A DNA stretch of 36,518 nucleotides, from IMG/VR virus record IMGVR_UViG_3300033151_000137, positions 1-36,518 of that record. One strand, written 5' to 3'. Under the pieces are notes generated by a model. That model was not told the origin of the DNA. It searched no databases and saw only the letters and a list, made by a program, of their open reading frames with translations. Each line of letters starts with the position of its first letter. Positions within the stretch are counted from its first letter, which is position 1. Shown here piece by piece: positions 18,755-26,834 of the stretch. Source of the stretch: a virus. The position numbers were made by a program, and so were the translations under genes.

Positions 18755-19362
18755 CCGTAATACGGCTTGATCTCGTTATCTTCTCCTAACAAGCCAGGAA
18801 CGCCCTGCTGGGTGTCCTTGCCTGAACCTGCTCCCTTGGCTTTCACCTCGGCCACTGCGCGAGCGCTGCGGTCGGTTGGGTCGGCCTTTCCGAAGAAGCG
18901 GGTGAGGTATTCGGTAGAGGTCTCCTGGCTGGCTCCGTATCCTGACTTGAACTTCCCGCCGCCCTGCAATGTGAACTGTGGGTTGCCATTGTGATCGTTT
19001 ATCGTACGAGATCCGCCTGCATTCTGGACGTCTTCTTGCTTACGAAGATCCAGAATCTCATCATCTGTCATCTTCGAATTAGACCCATACTTCATGTAGA
19101 ACTCGTTTAACTGAGATCCGGTCGCCCCTTCTTTGAGCTCGGCTATCGAGGCGTCATACTTACGCCCCTCTTCCGCGATCAATAGGGCGGCGGTCTTGGA
19201 CCCCCCGGTGCCGTACTTCTGGTTGATGCGGGATACGTTACCATCTCTGGTCTTCCCTGCATCGAATTGCCACTGGTTGTACTGCTGCCAAAGGGGCCGG
19301 ACTCGGTTTATGTCTTGTACTGCCTGTTCGTCTCGGTTCTGTCTAGGTTTCTTGCCGCTCAT
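18748..19362 (-). CDS. hypothetical protein between tail tubular A and the GNAT gene
   Basis: A 204-residue polar protein that I do not recognise. It opens with a basic SGKKPRQNRDEQ, has charged helices such as LIAEEGRKYDASIAELKEG, and a glycine-rich second half (NAGGSRTINDHNGNPQFTLQGGGKFKSGYG). No transmembrane segment or catalytic motif is seen. It starts with ATG in an ATGA overlap with tail tubular A and ends 6 nt inside the GNAT gene, so it belongs to the late virion operon. A minor virion or tail-assembly protein is the most likely role by location. Confidence 0.75.
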   Translation of the reverse strand: MSGKKPRQNRDEQAVQDINRVRPLWQQYNQWQFDAGKTRDGNVSRINQKYGTGGSKTAALLIAEEGRKYDASIAELKEGATGSQLNEFYMKYGSNSKMTDDEILDLRKQEDVQNAGGSRTINDHNGNPQFTLQGGGKFKSGYGASQETSTEYLTRFFGKADPTDRSARAVAEVKAKGAGSGKDTQQGVPGLLGEDNEIKPYYGW

Positions 19363-19961
19363 CTGGTGGGCCCCGCGCCTTGAGTTCGAGACCGCCGCCC
19401 GCTGTTAATCCAGCTTGCAGTGATCCGTTTAGAAGTGCCCTGGATCTGATCTCTCGAGGTCGCTTCCGCCACCTTGATGCCATACACCTGGTACATTTGT
19501 TGCTGTATCGATTGGGAGCTTACGATAGGGATGGCCAGCTCAGAGGCCATGAACGCTGACAAGGCGTGAACGAACATAGAGGAGAACTTAAAGGGGTCGG
19601 TGACCTGGACGATAGCCTTGATCACACACGTTGAGGAATTGGCCATTACCGACTGGTCCTCGATCTCGTACTCGAGGCCGTGGGTAGAGTCGACTCCTGC
19701 AAAGACTACGCGCAGAACTTCTGCAGGTAGTGGAAATTGATTGTGGAACTCGCCGAGTGACTCCCCCGTTGCCTTGGGGAGCTTGTACCACCGGGTGGCA
19801 AAGGTCCAGTTATGCGCTTCTATGGCTGCATCCCGGACTATGGGATACATGGATTTACACAACGACGCGGGTACGGAGTCATCATCGAGGGAGATGATTG
19901 GTGACTCGCCAAGGGACGCCAATGCATAATTGCAGATAGCTACTTCCGAAACCTTCGCCAT
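19359..19961 (-). CDS. tail tubular protein A (gp11-like adaptor)
   Basis: A 200-residue protein of the T7 gp11 type, the ring between portal and tail nozzle. Diagnostic features are the opening VSEVAICNYALASLGESPI, then MYPIVRDAAIEAHNWTFATRW, and FHNQFPLPAEVLRVV, which match the usual 'N.AL..lGe..I ... r...r...l....W.FA..r ... y.lP.D.lrv' pattern. Length is normal for the family. ATG start, six bases after the preceding small gene. Confident. Confidence 0.92.
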   Translation of the reverse strand: MAKVSEVAICNYALASLGESPIISLDDDSVPASLCKSMYPIVRDAAIEAHNWTFATRWYKLPKATGESLGEFHNQFPLPAEVLRVVFAGVDSTHGLEYEIEDQSVMANSSTCVIKAIVQVTDPFKFSSMFVHALSAFMASELAIPIVSSQSIQQQMYQVYGIKVAEATSRDQIQGTSKRITASWINSGRRSRTQGAGPTR

Positions 19962-19967
19962 AGTGGT

Positions 19968-20201
19968 CTACTCGAATGCGGAGGCAGCTGCCTCGCGTTT
20001 AGCTTTATTGGCCGCCTTAGTGGCCCGCCCTTTCTGTGCTGGAGTCATCTCCGGCTGGGTGTCCAGTGCGACTTCCTCGTCACACATAAAGACGCGAATC
20101 TCGTCCTCGGTGTATTGACCTCGAAAGGCTGCACACACCTGGGGGGCCGTCGCTCCTGCCTGCTCCATGGCCTTAATCTTGTTAACGTGAACCAGGATCA
20201 T
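19968..20201 (-). CDS. small acidic/basic hypothetical protein
   Basis: A 77-residue protein starting at the ATG that overlaps the upstream stop as ATGA, not at the earlier in-frame codon at 20273. It reads MILVHVNKIKAMEQAGATAPQ at the N-terminus, followed by a short helical segment around YTEDEIRVFMCDEEVAL and a lysine/alanine-rich tail (KGRATKAANKAKREAAAS). I do not recognise it. Position between capsid and tail tubular A suggests a minor head or head-tail completion protein, but there is no motif to support that. Confidence 0.68.
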   Translation of the reverse strand: MILVHVNKIKAMEQAGATAPQVCAAFRGQYTEDEIRVFMCDEEVALDTQPEMTPAQKGRATKAANKAKREAAASAFE

Positions 20202-20425
20202 GAGCCCCTCCGATCGTTCCGGGCATGGACTAGCTCTCGCTGAGAAGGCCGGTTCGCCAGGAAGTCCAGGCATCGGCCCAGGTACAGGTTGCTGTGGCTC
20301 TCACCACGATGTGACTCCAGGACACCATATCCAGCATCCAGCATCCATATCAGCTCAGAGCGGCGGGTCTCGGCACTTGGGTAGCGCATGGGTTTGAGCC
20401 CGGTACGCCTCGATGTTATAGCCAT
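20198..20425 (-). CDS. small hypothetical protein after capsid terminator
   Basis: A 75-residue protein starting MAITSRRTGLKPMRYPSAET. Its ribosome site GGAGAG immediately follows, and partly joins, the T-run of the capsid terminator, so it is translated only from read-through transcripts or ones that start there. It contains a predicted helix (TRRSELIWMLDAGYGVLESH) and a basic C-terminus, and couples by ATGA to the next gene. No family recognised. Probably a minor virion or assembly factor because of its place in the late block. Confidence 0.68.
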   Translation of the reverse strand: MAITSRRTGLKPMRYPSAETRRSELIWMLDAGYGVLESHRGESHSNLYLGRCLDFLANRPSQRELVHARNDRRGS

Positions 20426-20435
20426 TGTACTCTCC

Positions 20436-20461
20436 AAAAAGGGGGCGACGTGAGCCGCCCC
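20436..20461 (-). terminator. rho-independent terminator after the capsid gene
   Basis: On the minus strand a GGGGCG / CGCCCC stem (bases 20461-20456 and 20447-20442) with an 8-nt loop is followed by TTTTT (20440-20436). It lies 10 nt after the capsid stop codon. It should end or attenuate leftward transcripts, making capsid mRNA more abundant than the tail genes beyond it, as in T7 where a terminator follows gene 10. Confidence 0.85.
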
Positions 20462-20470
20462 GCATATGGT

Positions 20471-21370
20471 TTATGTAACAGTATTAGCTAACTTAGCCCA
20501 TACGATGTGCTCGTCTTCAACGCGAACGGCATCCATTTGCAACGACAGATACACCTGCCATGCAAACGACATATCAGGACGTTCTGCAACGTCTGCTGAG
20601 ATATCACCGGCAACATGAAGGCCTAACGCTTTGCGAGTACACGCGAAGCAATCCAGCTGATTAGCTAAAGGAACGTTTAAACGATTGGACAAGATCCAGT
20701 CAAAGCCTAAGAAGTCAGGCAGGTATCCAGTGGACAATGCTTGACGTGCGCCTTGGTAGTCAGAGCTTGTGACCTCGACTAACTGCAGCAACTTGCGACG
20801 CTGTTTAGGCCCGATCACAAAGCAACGCTTCTCATCAGGATCTACGTCGTTCTCTTGGAACTTCTCATCCACTTCCAGGATGAAGTCAATTGAGATCTCG
20901 TCGGTGTAGTTGCCGATGATCTGACCTGCAGGGAATGCTACTGAACCACCGGCCCCATCGCCCGCTGCACCTGTGGCGCTCTTGATGATAATGTCATCAA
21001 CCTTACGCTTCATGTTCATTACCAGGTTCTCTGTACTAGCAGACTTGGGATCGATCAGCATTTGCTTGATGTCTTCTTTCTCGATCACTTCGCCAGTGTC
21101 GAAGACTTTGATCAACGTGTTACGACGGGTCCACTCTAGACCGTCAGTGTCACCAACGCCACCCGAACCGTTACCGCCAGCAGGCGACACCATACGAGGT
21201 GAGGTCTTCTCACGCGCTTCAGACGCAGCTAATCGATCCCAGTTATGGGACTTAGACTGCTTGTTGACTTCGGTTACTGCACCGCGAAGGCGGGATTGGT
21301 TTTGTTGCGCTAGTTGTCGGACGGTGTTTTCAAACGTCTCGATATACGCTGTAGGGATCGTAATAGCCAT
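20471..21370 (-). CDS. major capsid protein
   Basis: A 299-residue protein starting MAITIPTAYIETFENTVRQLAQQ. The ATG at 21370 has a good GGAGAGG site; the earlier start at 21403 lacks one. The segment RNTLIKVFDTGEVIEKEDIKQMLIDPKS, the loop GAAGDGAGGSVAFPAGQ, and RRKLLQLVEVTSSDY with a C-terminal FAWQVYLSLQMDAVRVEDE are typical of a group of podovirus and siphovirus HK97-fold capsids that pair with short scaffold genes. Codons (GAA, GGT, CGT, AAA) are more host-optimal than in neighbours, as expected for the most abundant virion protein. The 142 nt upstream (21371-21512) hold only a weak GCGTA/TACGC hairpin and no clear promoter. A strong terminator follows. Confidence 0.92.
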   Translation of the reverse strand: MAITIPTAYIETFENTVRQLAQQNQSRLRGAVTEVNKQSKSHNWDRLAASEAREKTSPRMVSPAGGNGSGGVGDTDGLEWTRRNTLIKVFDTGEVIEKEDIKQMLIDPKSASTENLVMNMKRKVDDIIIKSATGAAGDGAGGSVAFPAGQIIGNYTDEISIDFILEVDEKFQENDVDPDEKRCFVIGPKQRRKLLQLVEVTSSDYQGARQALSTGYLPDFLGFDWILSNRLNVPLANQLDCFACTRKALGLHVAGDISADVAERPDMSFAWQVYLSLQMDAVRVEDEHIVWAKLANTVT

Positions 21371-21512
21371 TAGGGCCTCTCCGTGAATGATAAGATTAGT
21401 CAATCCGCATTCAGGGAATCCGTGAGGGCCTGGTTGTTGATGTTGCCACTTCCCGCCCGTGAATCCATGAGGGACAGACGAGAAGTGACCGATTGCGTAC
21501 TGTATACGCTAT

Positions 21513-21791
21513 TTATGGCGCTTTGTCTACTCCCCCTCTTCTTAGCTCAGGCTTAATTCCGCCCGCGCCGTCTCGATCCGCTTTGGCCTCGATCATCTCC
21601 TCCCTGATCAATCTCACCCGCTGCTCCAGGATGGCAACGTACAGATCGATCAGCGCCACCTGGGACCGCATCAGGTCCCGCATGTTGGAGCTGACAGTGG
21701 CCTGGGTACTGGAGTTAATGAGCTCTCGAAGGGCCTCCCCCTCGAGTAAGGCAGCCTCTCGTGCCTGGTCGATCTCGCTGGCCTTCAGCAT
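21513..21791 (-). CDS. small helical protein between scaffold and capsid
   Basis: A 92-residue, highly helical, charged protein (MLKASEIDQAREAALLEGEAL, then MRDLMRSQVALIDLYVAILEQRVRLIREEM) likely to form a coiled coil, with a flexible Gly/Lys/Arg tail. It starts with the ATG in a TAATG overlap with the scaffold stop. No family recognised. Its place in the head block suggests an assembly helper, but this is inferred from position. Confidence 0.7.
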   Translation of the reverse strand: MLKASEIDQAREAALLEGEALRELINSSTQATVSSNMRDLMRSQVALIDLYVAILEQRVRLIREEMIEAKADRDGAGGIKPELRRGGVDKAP

Positions 21792-22693
21792 TACTCTCTC
21801 CCTTCAGCCTTCATGATCTTGGTAGACAGCGACACCAGACGTTCCTGGAGGGCTGCCGTCTGCGCGTTGGTCAGCTTCTCGGTTGACAACCGCTTAGTGA
21901 CCTCGTCTCGCTTCTGTCGCATGTCCAGGGTCGTGTCAGCATTGACCGGTGTCAGGTCATGGGCCATCGGTGCGCCCTCGGTGCCCAGCTGTGTTGCAAG
22001 CTTGTCCACCCAGCGCATGATATCCCCACTGACGTCGGCTCTTGCCAGGGCGTCCTGCAGTGCCTGTGGCGCTTTAGTCAGCTCGAGCATAGTAACTGCA
22101 CGACCGAGCTTCTCATCGAATGCAGGGCCCCACTCCTTGCGAACCTCGGCCACCTCTGCCGCCTGCTCCGCCTGGTACTGGTCCCGCTGTCCGCCATGGA
22201 CCTCGATCTGTGCGGTCGCCAGCTCTTCGAACTGTGACTTGGTCAGACCGATGTCATGGGCCTTCTGAGCCAACGCCTTGTGGACGTCGGGGTCGGATCC
22301 GGGCATAACCTCGTAGCCGTCCGCCGTGTCAGGTCGTCCCATGGAGTTAAAGTACTCCGACATCTTGGCATCGTCCGATAGATCAGGCTTGCGCATCAAC
22401 CCGAGGGTCTCATTGGCCAGGATCTTGTCAGTAAATGCTGACACGTCCTCCTCTCCCGCCTCGAGAGACGGCATACGGAGGGAATTACCCACCATCTGCT
22501 TTGTATCCAGGAACCGCTGGGCCAAGTCTTCTACCGACTTAGTCTCAACCAGCGAAGGATTGTCTCGAATAGCATCCGGAAGCGCCTCGCGCCACCCTGT
22601 GGGTGAGACATCGACGGCACCGGCGTCCCCGGGGGCAGCGTGTGGCGGTGTTTCAGGTGTTGGTGATGGTGATTGATCATGTGCTGGGTCCAT
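21791..22693 (-). CDS. scaffolding protein
   Basis: A 300-residue acidic, proline/alanine-rich then helical protein, starting at the ATG at 22693 (GAGG site 6 nt upstream; the earlier TTG in frame is less likely). The opening TPETPPHAAPGDAG then GWREALPDAIRDNPSLVETKSVEDLAQRFLDTKQMVG is the usual start of podovirus scaffolds. The rest is coiled-coil like (EQAAEVAEVRKEWGPAFDEKL). It should guide capsid assembly and leave before or during packaging. Located between portal and capsid, as expected. Confidence 0.88.
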   Translation of the reverse strand: MDPAHDQSPSPTPETPPHAAPGDAGAVDVSPTGWREALPDAIRDNPSLVETKSVEDLAQRFLDTKQMVGNSLRMPSLEAGEEDVSAFTDKILANETLGLMRKPDLSDDAKMSEYFNSMGRPDTADGYEVMPGSDPDVHKALAQKAHDIGLTKSQFEELATAQIEVHGGQRDQYQAEQAAEVAEVRKEWGPAFDEKLGRAVTMLELTKAPQALQDALARADVSGDIMRWVDKLATQLGTEGAPMAHDLTPVNADTTLDMRQKRDEVTKRLSTEKLTNAQTAALQERLVSLSTKIMKAEGRE

Positions 22694-22694
22694 G

Positions 22695-22868
22695 TTAGTC
22701 CTCAATTAGCTTCATAATGTGAGCCATGACGTCCCTGCGCCCTGCCTCACGGTGGATCGTCGCGTCTTTCAAAGGCGCGTCGTAGTACTTAGTTGTCAGA
22801 TACTGCAGCAGGATCTTGCCTTCGCGTGTCGCGAATAGCCGGGATGCTGCGCCTTTAATCTCGGCCAT
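22695..22868 (-). CDS. Bbp19-like small structural protein
   Basis: A 57-residue protein opening MAEIKGAASRLFATREGKIL. The pattern 'F.t.eG..lL..L...y ... a.hreagRRdVm.hI..li' resembles the Bbp19 family of small phage structural proteins (Bordetella phage BPP-1). The earlier start at 22919 overlaps the portal gene and has poor context, so the ATG at 22868 is chosen although its ribosome site is weak. It sits between portal and scaffold, where Bbp19-like genes are usually found. Function within the virion is unknown. Confidence 0.75.
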   Translation of the reverse strand: MAEIKGAASRLFATREGKILLQYLTTKYYDAPLKDATIHREAGRRDVMAHIMKLIED

Positions 22869-22881
22869 CTTTGTAGGTTCT

Positions 22882-24537
22882 CTAGGCACTGACTGCTCCC
22901 TGTGTGGGCCCGGCAACACCGGCCTCGTTCAGTGACTGCAGACCTGCACCGACTTCCTGCATCGCTGCGCCGCCCGCCATCGCTGTCTCCACACCCTGCT
23001 GTTGTGCCCTCGCTTCCTTGTCTTCCTCGCGCTTCTCGTCCACCTCGTCCTTAGACTTCAGCACCTTCATGGGCACGCCTCGAAGGATGGCACGCTCACG
23101 AATGGCAGCATCGACGTCTATGAGGTCGCGGGCTTCCGGGAAGATCTCGGCCAGCTGTGCCACTTCCATCAGGAACTCAGTGATCGCAGATGCGACACCG
23201 GCCTTCTGTGCGCGTGGCAGGACGCCGTTATACTCGATGTTGAGATCGCCGACCTCGTAGCCCTCTGGCATCTCAGGGATCTTGCCCTGTCGCCATAGGA
23301 TGTTAAACGTCCTCTCGATGGTGGGATCGAACATGTCAGTCTTTAACCTGGCCACGGTCGGGCCCAGTAGTCGTTGCATCAGCTCGTATCGAACATTGAC
23401 CTCGGTGGCCGTCATCGCCGGTGACTCTTTCAGCTCCAGCTGGTTCTGGTAGAACGCATCTCGAACCGCCTGGGTTAACATGCTGATCTCGAGGTTGGAC
23501 ACATCAAACTTGGTGCCGGACTCATACGGAGCCAGGCCGTCCATGTTGGTTACGACTGTGAGGCCTCCACGGCCTAAGTCCAGGTCGCCAAGGATCGTAC
23601 CATCCTCAGTCAGGTTGGCTGGGTCGATCGCCTTACCAGCGGCCTCTAAGGTGGCTTCCTTCACCAGGTTCAAGGTGCGGATGTCTGCGATACACTCCAT
23701 GGCCGGACTGTAGCCCCACTTGGAGCCCCCAGTCTTAGCCCAGCGGGTGACATAGGCTGGCATCTCATAAAAGCCGCCCTCTTCACCCAGTAGTTCTGCA
23801 CTGGCCTTCAGCACGTACTTGTAGCCCCAGGGTCTCTCCTTCGGAGCCAAGAGCCCCGAGGTATCCGCGTCTTTCTTGTCAGCTCGAGGGAACACAGAGA
23901 ATATAACCTCGTGCGTCTGGGTCCCCGCTTCCGGGCTGTCTAGCTTGTCTTTGATCTTGTCGGGGAGGTCGTCTCCGAATAGGTCCTGCATCATAATGGC
24001 AGTCATCCATCGACGGCGGTACACGGTAGCCGCCTGCTTCCTGGCGTTCTCCTCGAATACACACTCACGAAGAGGGATGGCAGTGAACAGCAGGGCTCCG
24101 GTCTCCTCTTCGATCTCCTCGAACAAGATGGTGCTGCCGTAGGAGGTGAGATCCAGGTAGCTCTCGGCTATCTCGATGTCGAAGTTCGACTCCGACAGGG
24201 CCTCGTAAATGAGACGCTCGACGTCCTGCAGCCACTCCATAGCCTCGTTGTCGCTGTTCAGCTCGTCCTTGCTAAACTTCAGGTCGAACCACCGCTGTGC
24301 GAATGAGGTAATGTTGGCCTGCATCGCTGCTGCCAGCTGTTTACAGGCGATGATGGCAGTGGAGTCGAAGACCTCGCCTCGATCCCAGTCCACCTCGTTC
24401 TCGGAGGCACTGTCCTGGAAGAACTCACCTCTCAGGGGGAGCACATATGTCTCCACGTCGTTCCATATCTGGTCCACTGTGGCCTGCCTCTCGGCAAACA
24501 ACACGTCCCAGCGTTTAACTATCATCGAATTATCCAC
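22882..24537 (-). CDS. portal protein (head-tail connector)
   Basis: A 551-residue protein of the T7 gp8 type. Features are RQATVDQIWNDVETYVLPLRGEFF at the start, SCKQLAAAMQANITSFAQRWFDLKF-like helices, LIFEEIEEETGALLFTAIPLRECVFEE, a long helical stem (ATEVNVRYELMQRLLGPTVARLKTDMF), and an alanine/glutamine-rich tail. The GTG at 24537 has a GAGG site at good spacing and overlaps the terminase stop by 8 nt; an ATG four codons later is an alternative start. It forms the ring through which DNA is packaged. Confidence 0.92.
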   Translation of the reverse strand: MDNSMIVKRWDVLFAERQATVDQIWNDVETYVLPLRGEFFQDSASENEVDWDRGEVFDSTAIIACKQLAAAMQANITSFAQRWFDLKFSKDELNSDNEAMEWLQDVERLIYEALSESNFDIEIAESYLDLTSYGSTILFEEIEEETGALLFTAIPLRECVFEENARKQAATVYRRRWMTAIMMQDLFGDDLPDKIKDKLDSPEAGTQTHEVIFSVFPRADKKDADTSGLLAPKERPWGYKYVLKASAELLGEEGGFYEMPAYVTRWAKTGGSKWGYSPAMECIADIRTLNLVKEATLEAAGKAIDPANLTEDGTILGDLDLGRGGLTVVTNMDGLAPYESGTKFDVSNLEISMLTQAVRDAFYQNQLELKESPAMTATEVNVRYELMQRLLGPTVARLKTDMFDPTIERTFNILWRQGKIPEMPEGYEVGDLNIEYNGVLPRAQKAGVASAITEFLMEVAQLAEIFPEARDLIDVDAAIRERAILRGVPMKVLKSKDEVDEKREEDKEARAQQQGVETAMAGGAAMQEVGAGLQSLNEAGVAGPTQGAVSA

Positions 24538-25990
24538 GTCTATTCCTCTTGGTTGACTTCATGGCCGTTTTAACCGTCGGCTTGGTGCTATTCTTGCGGG
24601 CTATCACTGTACGCCCCTCCCCTTCCCCTTGCAAGCCGTACTCGAGGGCCTCCACAGGGTGACTGTAACGGTTCTTGTCGGGCTCGTCATGGTACCGGGG
24701 CTCACCAACCACCAGGATCCGCTTAAAGCAGAACCCCCCGGCCAGTCCTTTGCGAATAGTCTTGGCCTTAGGCAGCACCACGAGGCGGGGCCGTCCATCC
24801 ATTCCGACTTCACGAAGGGGGACCTCGACAGCAGCGCGGCGCAGTGCTGACTTGTTGCTGGCTGTAGGTTGACAGGGAATGCCCGCCGCCCTCAGGATCT
24901 GGACGGGCGTACGATCGGTTGATTGGTTCCCGGCATCGCCTGACGGGTCGCCCCATCCCTGGAACCGGAACCCAGGATAGGTGACGTTGAGGTACTTGAA
25001 CAGCTCAGGTGCGAAGGTGAGCGCACTCATGTCCTCGCAAATGAACTCATCGAAGCAGATCCAGCCGCCTACACTGGTACGCTGCAGGAATGCTGCAGCC
25101 GGTGTACGTCCGAAGTCAAAGCCAAGAATGATAGGCACCTTGGGTGCAGGTCGCCAGCTGGGCAGGTCTATGCAATGGACCGAGTCCACGTACCGGGGGT
25201 GAACAGGCTTGCCGTCTCCGACAAAGCCATACTCATTCGCCAGGTTAACTTTGATCCAGTCCTGAGACTTGCCTTGCATCCCTCGAAGGTAATACCCCGA
25301 TGGTAGGTTGTCTGTGTTTTCGGCAAACTCGTTGATCTGCCACTCGCCATTAGCATCCTTAACCACGCCTCCCGGTTGGTGGAAGAACGCCCAGTCGTCG
25401 GGGTGCTCTTCTTCTGCGAGCTCATAGAGCCAGTGGTCCTCATCCGGCGCGTTGGTGTCACCCAGCATACCGTGCCAGGTGCACACAACGCCCTCCTTCT
25501 TCGAGGGGTAGCGACCATGGCGTAGATCCAGCATGTCAACAACAGGCTTGGGAAGTTCTTTCGTCTCATTGAGCCATACTCCAGTGAGCTGCAGTCCTCG
25601 GGCCTTCTTAACGTGATCAGGCCGGTCGAATGCGATAAACAAGATCTCGGCCTCTACCGAGGTGTCATCCTCCAGCATGAATTTAAGCCGGTGTGTGGGC
25701 GGCTCTCGTCCTCCCTGCTTGAATTCGCCCAAGTACCCGTTACACTCGCGCCAATCCTTTATCGTCGTGCTAAAGAGCTCTGAATAAGTATTCCGCACGG
25801 CCACCCATCTCGTTCGACGGACGCCCTGCGCATCCGCTTCCTGCCGGGTCATCAGCTCGACGATCTTAACACAGGACATGATTGTCTTACCGCTACCCAG
25901 CGGCCCCCGGATGATCTGGACCGCCTTGTTCGAGTCGAAGTACGCCTGCAGCACCGCGCCCTGTGGGGTTATGCGTACGTCAGCCAGCAT
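24530..25990 (-). CDS. terL: terminase large subunit
   Basis: A 486-residue packaging motor. The ATPase domain has a Walker A GPLGSGKT (residues 29-36) and a Walker B-like segment TGVWLNE ending at Glu142 (residues 136-142). The nuclease domain begins at ILGFDFGRTPAA with Asp292, then WGDPSGD near 346-352, and a late acidic/His segment RYSHPVEALEYGL near 455. ATG start overlaps the upstream tiny gene in TGATG. It cuts and pumps DNA into the procapsid, together with the small subunit two to three genes upstream. Confidence 0.95.
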   Translation of the reverse strand: MLADVRITPQGAVLQAYFDSNKAVQIIRGPLGSGKTIMSCVKIVELMTRQEADAQGVRRTRWVAVRNTYSELFSTTIKDWRECNGYLGEFKQGGREPPTHRLKFMLEDDTSVEAEILFIAFDRPDHVKKARGLQLTGVWLNETKELPKPVVDMLDLRHGRYPSKKEGVVCTWHGMLGDTNAPDEDHWLYELAEEEHPDDWAFFHQPGGVVKDANGEWQINEFAENTDNLPSGYYLRGMQGKSQDWIKVNLANEYGFVGDGKPVHPRYVDSVHCIDLPSWRPAPKVPIILGFDFGRTPAAAFLQRTSVGGWICFDEFICEDMSALTFAPELFKYLNVTYPGFRFQGWGDPSGDAGNQSTDRTPVQILRAAGIPCQPTASNKSALRRAAVEVPLREVGMDGRPRLVVLPKAKTIRKGLAGGFCFKRILVVGEPRYHDEPDKNRYSHPVEALEYGLQGEGEGRTVIARKNSTKPTVKTAMKSTKRNRRG

Positions 25991-26115
25991 CAGTGAGGGC
26001 GGCGTAGGATAATGAAGACGCCGCCCACCACGAAGGTCAGGTATATCACGGCCACCGCGTACTCTATGGCCGTCTGGATCTGGTCGGGATATGCCGATAT
26101 CAGGTCTAGGATCAT
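25990..26115 (-). CDS. tiny one-TM membrane protein (41 aa)
   Basis: A 41-residue protein, MILDLISAYPDQIQTAIEYA followed by a hydrophobic segment AVAVIYLTFVVGGVFIIL and the basic end RRPH. Both ends show tight coupling: its ATG overlaps the upstream stop (ATGA) and its TGA overlaps the terminase ATG (TGATG), so it is very likely translated. One membrane span with a short positive C-terminus fits a small holin-like or membrane-anchored protein. No family recognised. Confidence 0.7.
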   Translation of the reverse strand: MILDLISAYPDQIQTAIEYAVAVIYLTFVVGGVFIILRRPH

Positions 26116-26264
26116 TGGTTCCTCCGACGACTATGGCGAGAGGTAACCTCGGTGGGTGCCGGGTCCGGGGTTGATGCAGTGTCCGAGTCTTCTGGTTCGG
26201 CCATGCCTGCCTTGACCAGGTAAAGGATCACGAGGGCGATAGCCAGGGGGATGATTGAATGCAT
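26112..26264 (-). CDS. tiny membrane protein with polar C-terminal tail (50 aa)
   Basis: A 50-residue protein starting at an ATG with GGAG 7 nt upstream. A transmembrane segment HSIIPLAIALVILYLVKAG is followed by a Pro/Asp/Thr/Ser-rich tail EPEDSDTASTPDPAPTEV and a basic end RHSRRRNQ. There is no lipobox cysteine, so it is not an Rz1-type spanin. It is coupled by ATGA to the next tiny gene. It might anchor in the inner membrane as part of a lysis set or act on the host; function unknown. Confidence 0.66.
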   Translation of the reverse strand: MHSIIPLAIALVILYLVKAGMAEPEDSDTASTPDPAPTEVTSRHSRRRNQ

Positions 26265-26317
26265 TGATATCTCCAGTGTATGAGCCGCGTTAAAGGGCAG
26301 CGGCCCGGTGCCTATGG

Positions 26318-26425
26318 TTAGTCGGAGCCCCATGCGTCCCAGATAGCCCACGCCAAAGCGAAGACCATCACCGGGATCAGCACGAGGGCGGCCAGGTAGC
26401 CCACCATGCAGGCTGCCTGGATCAT
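26318..26425 (-). CDS. tiny membrane protein (35 aa)
   Basis: A 35-residue protein, MIQAACMVGYLAALVLIPVM followed by VFALAWAIWDAWGSD, read just 5 nt after the small terminase stop. Almost the whole length is one hydrophobic span ending in an acidic tail. No strong ribosome site separates it from the terminase gene, so it probably relies on coupling. The 53 nt between it and the next tiny gene hold that gene's ribosome site. Too short to classify. Confidence 0.55.
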   Translation of the reverse strand: MIQAACMVGYLAALVLIPVMVFALAWAIWDAWGSD

Positions 26426-26430
26426 GTCCG

Positions 26431-26805
26431 TCACACGAACAGCTCCGCCGGGTCGTCTATGATCTCGGCGTCCTCTGCATCATCAGCATCAACGCTCCCA
26501 TCGAATCGCATAATACGAGGTCGATACAGGACCTCAGAGTCGATCTGAGCGTGGATATCCAGTTGCTTGAGCTGAGGTGCTACATATTTCGCTAACGTCG
26601 TGTGAATAGCGATCTGGTCGCCTATAGGCAGATTAGGAAAGTGTACGAGTTGAGCCAGAGCTGTCAGGGGGTGGTAATCGGGGAACTGTCGCTGCAATCT
26701 CTCGAGTGCTGACTGCTGATTATACCGGGGAGATTTAGCCAACGATGCACTCGCTTTGGTATGCATCTTGAGCCGGTGTTTAAAGTCTTCCTGATAGTAC
26801 TGCAT
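26431..26805 (-). CDS. terminase small subunit (probable)
   Basis: A 124-residue protein starting MQYYQEDFKHRLKMHTKASA at the ATG with GGGGG upstream; an earlier in-frame codon at 26844 is rejected. The core segment HPLTALAQLVHFPNLPIGDQIAIHTTLAKYVAPQLKQLDIH matches the pattern 'P...l..l....l....r..a...la.Yv.PkLk..e' of many podovirus small terminases. The C-terminus is very acidic (DADDAEDAEIIDDPAELF). It should recognise phage DNA and recruit the large subunit. It is the first gene of the leftward late block. Confidence 0.8.
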   Translation of the reverse strand: MQYYQEDFKHRLKMHTKASASLAKSPRYNQQSALERLQRQFPDYHPLTALAQLVHFPNLPIGDQIAIHTTLAKYVAPQLKQLDIHAQIDSEVLYRPRIMRFDGSVDADDAEDAEIIDDPAELFV

Positions 26806-26834
26806 AGCATCCCCCGAGGGTGGTCTTTTGCTGG

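Noticed and set aside
26112-26264. Rz/Rz1 spanin pair among the tiny membrane ORFs
   Set aside because: No lipobox cysteine and no long periplasmic coiled coil; only a general membrane-protein call is justified.
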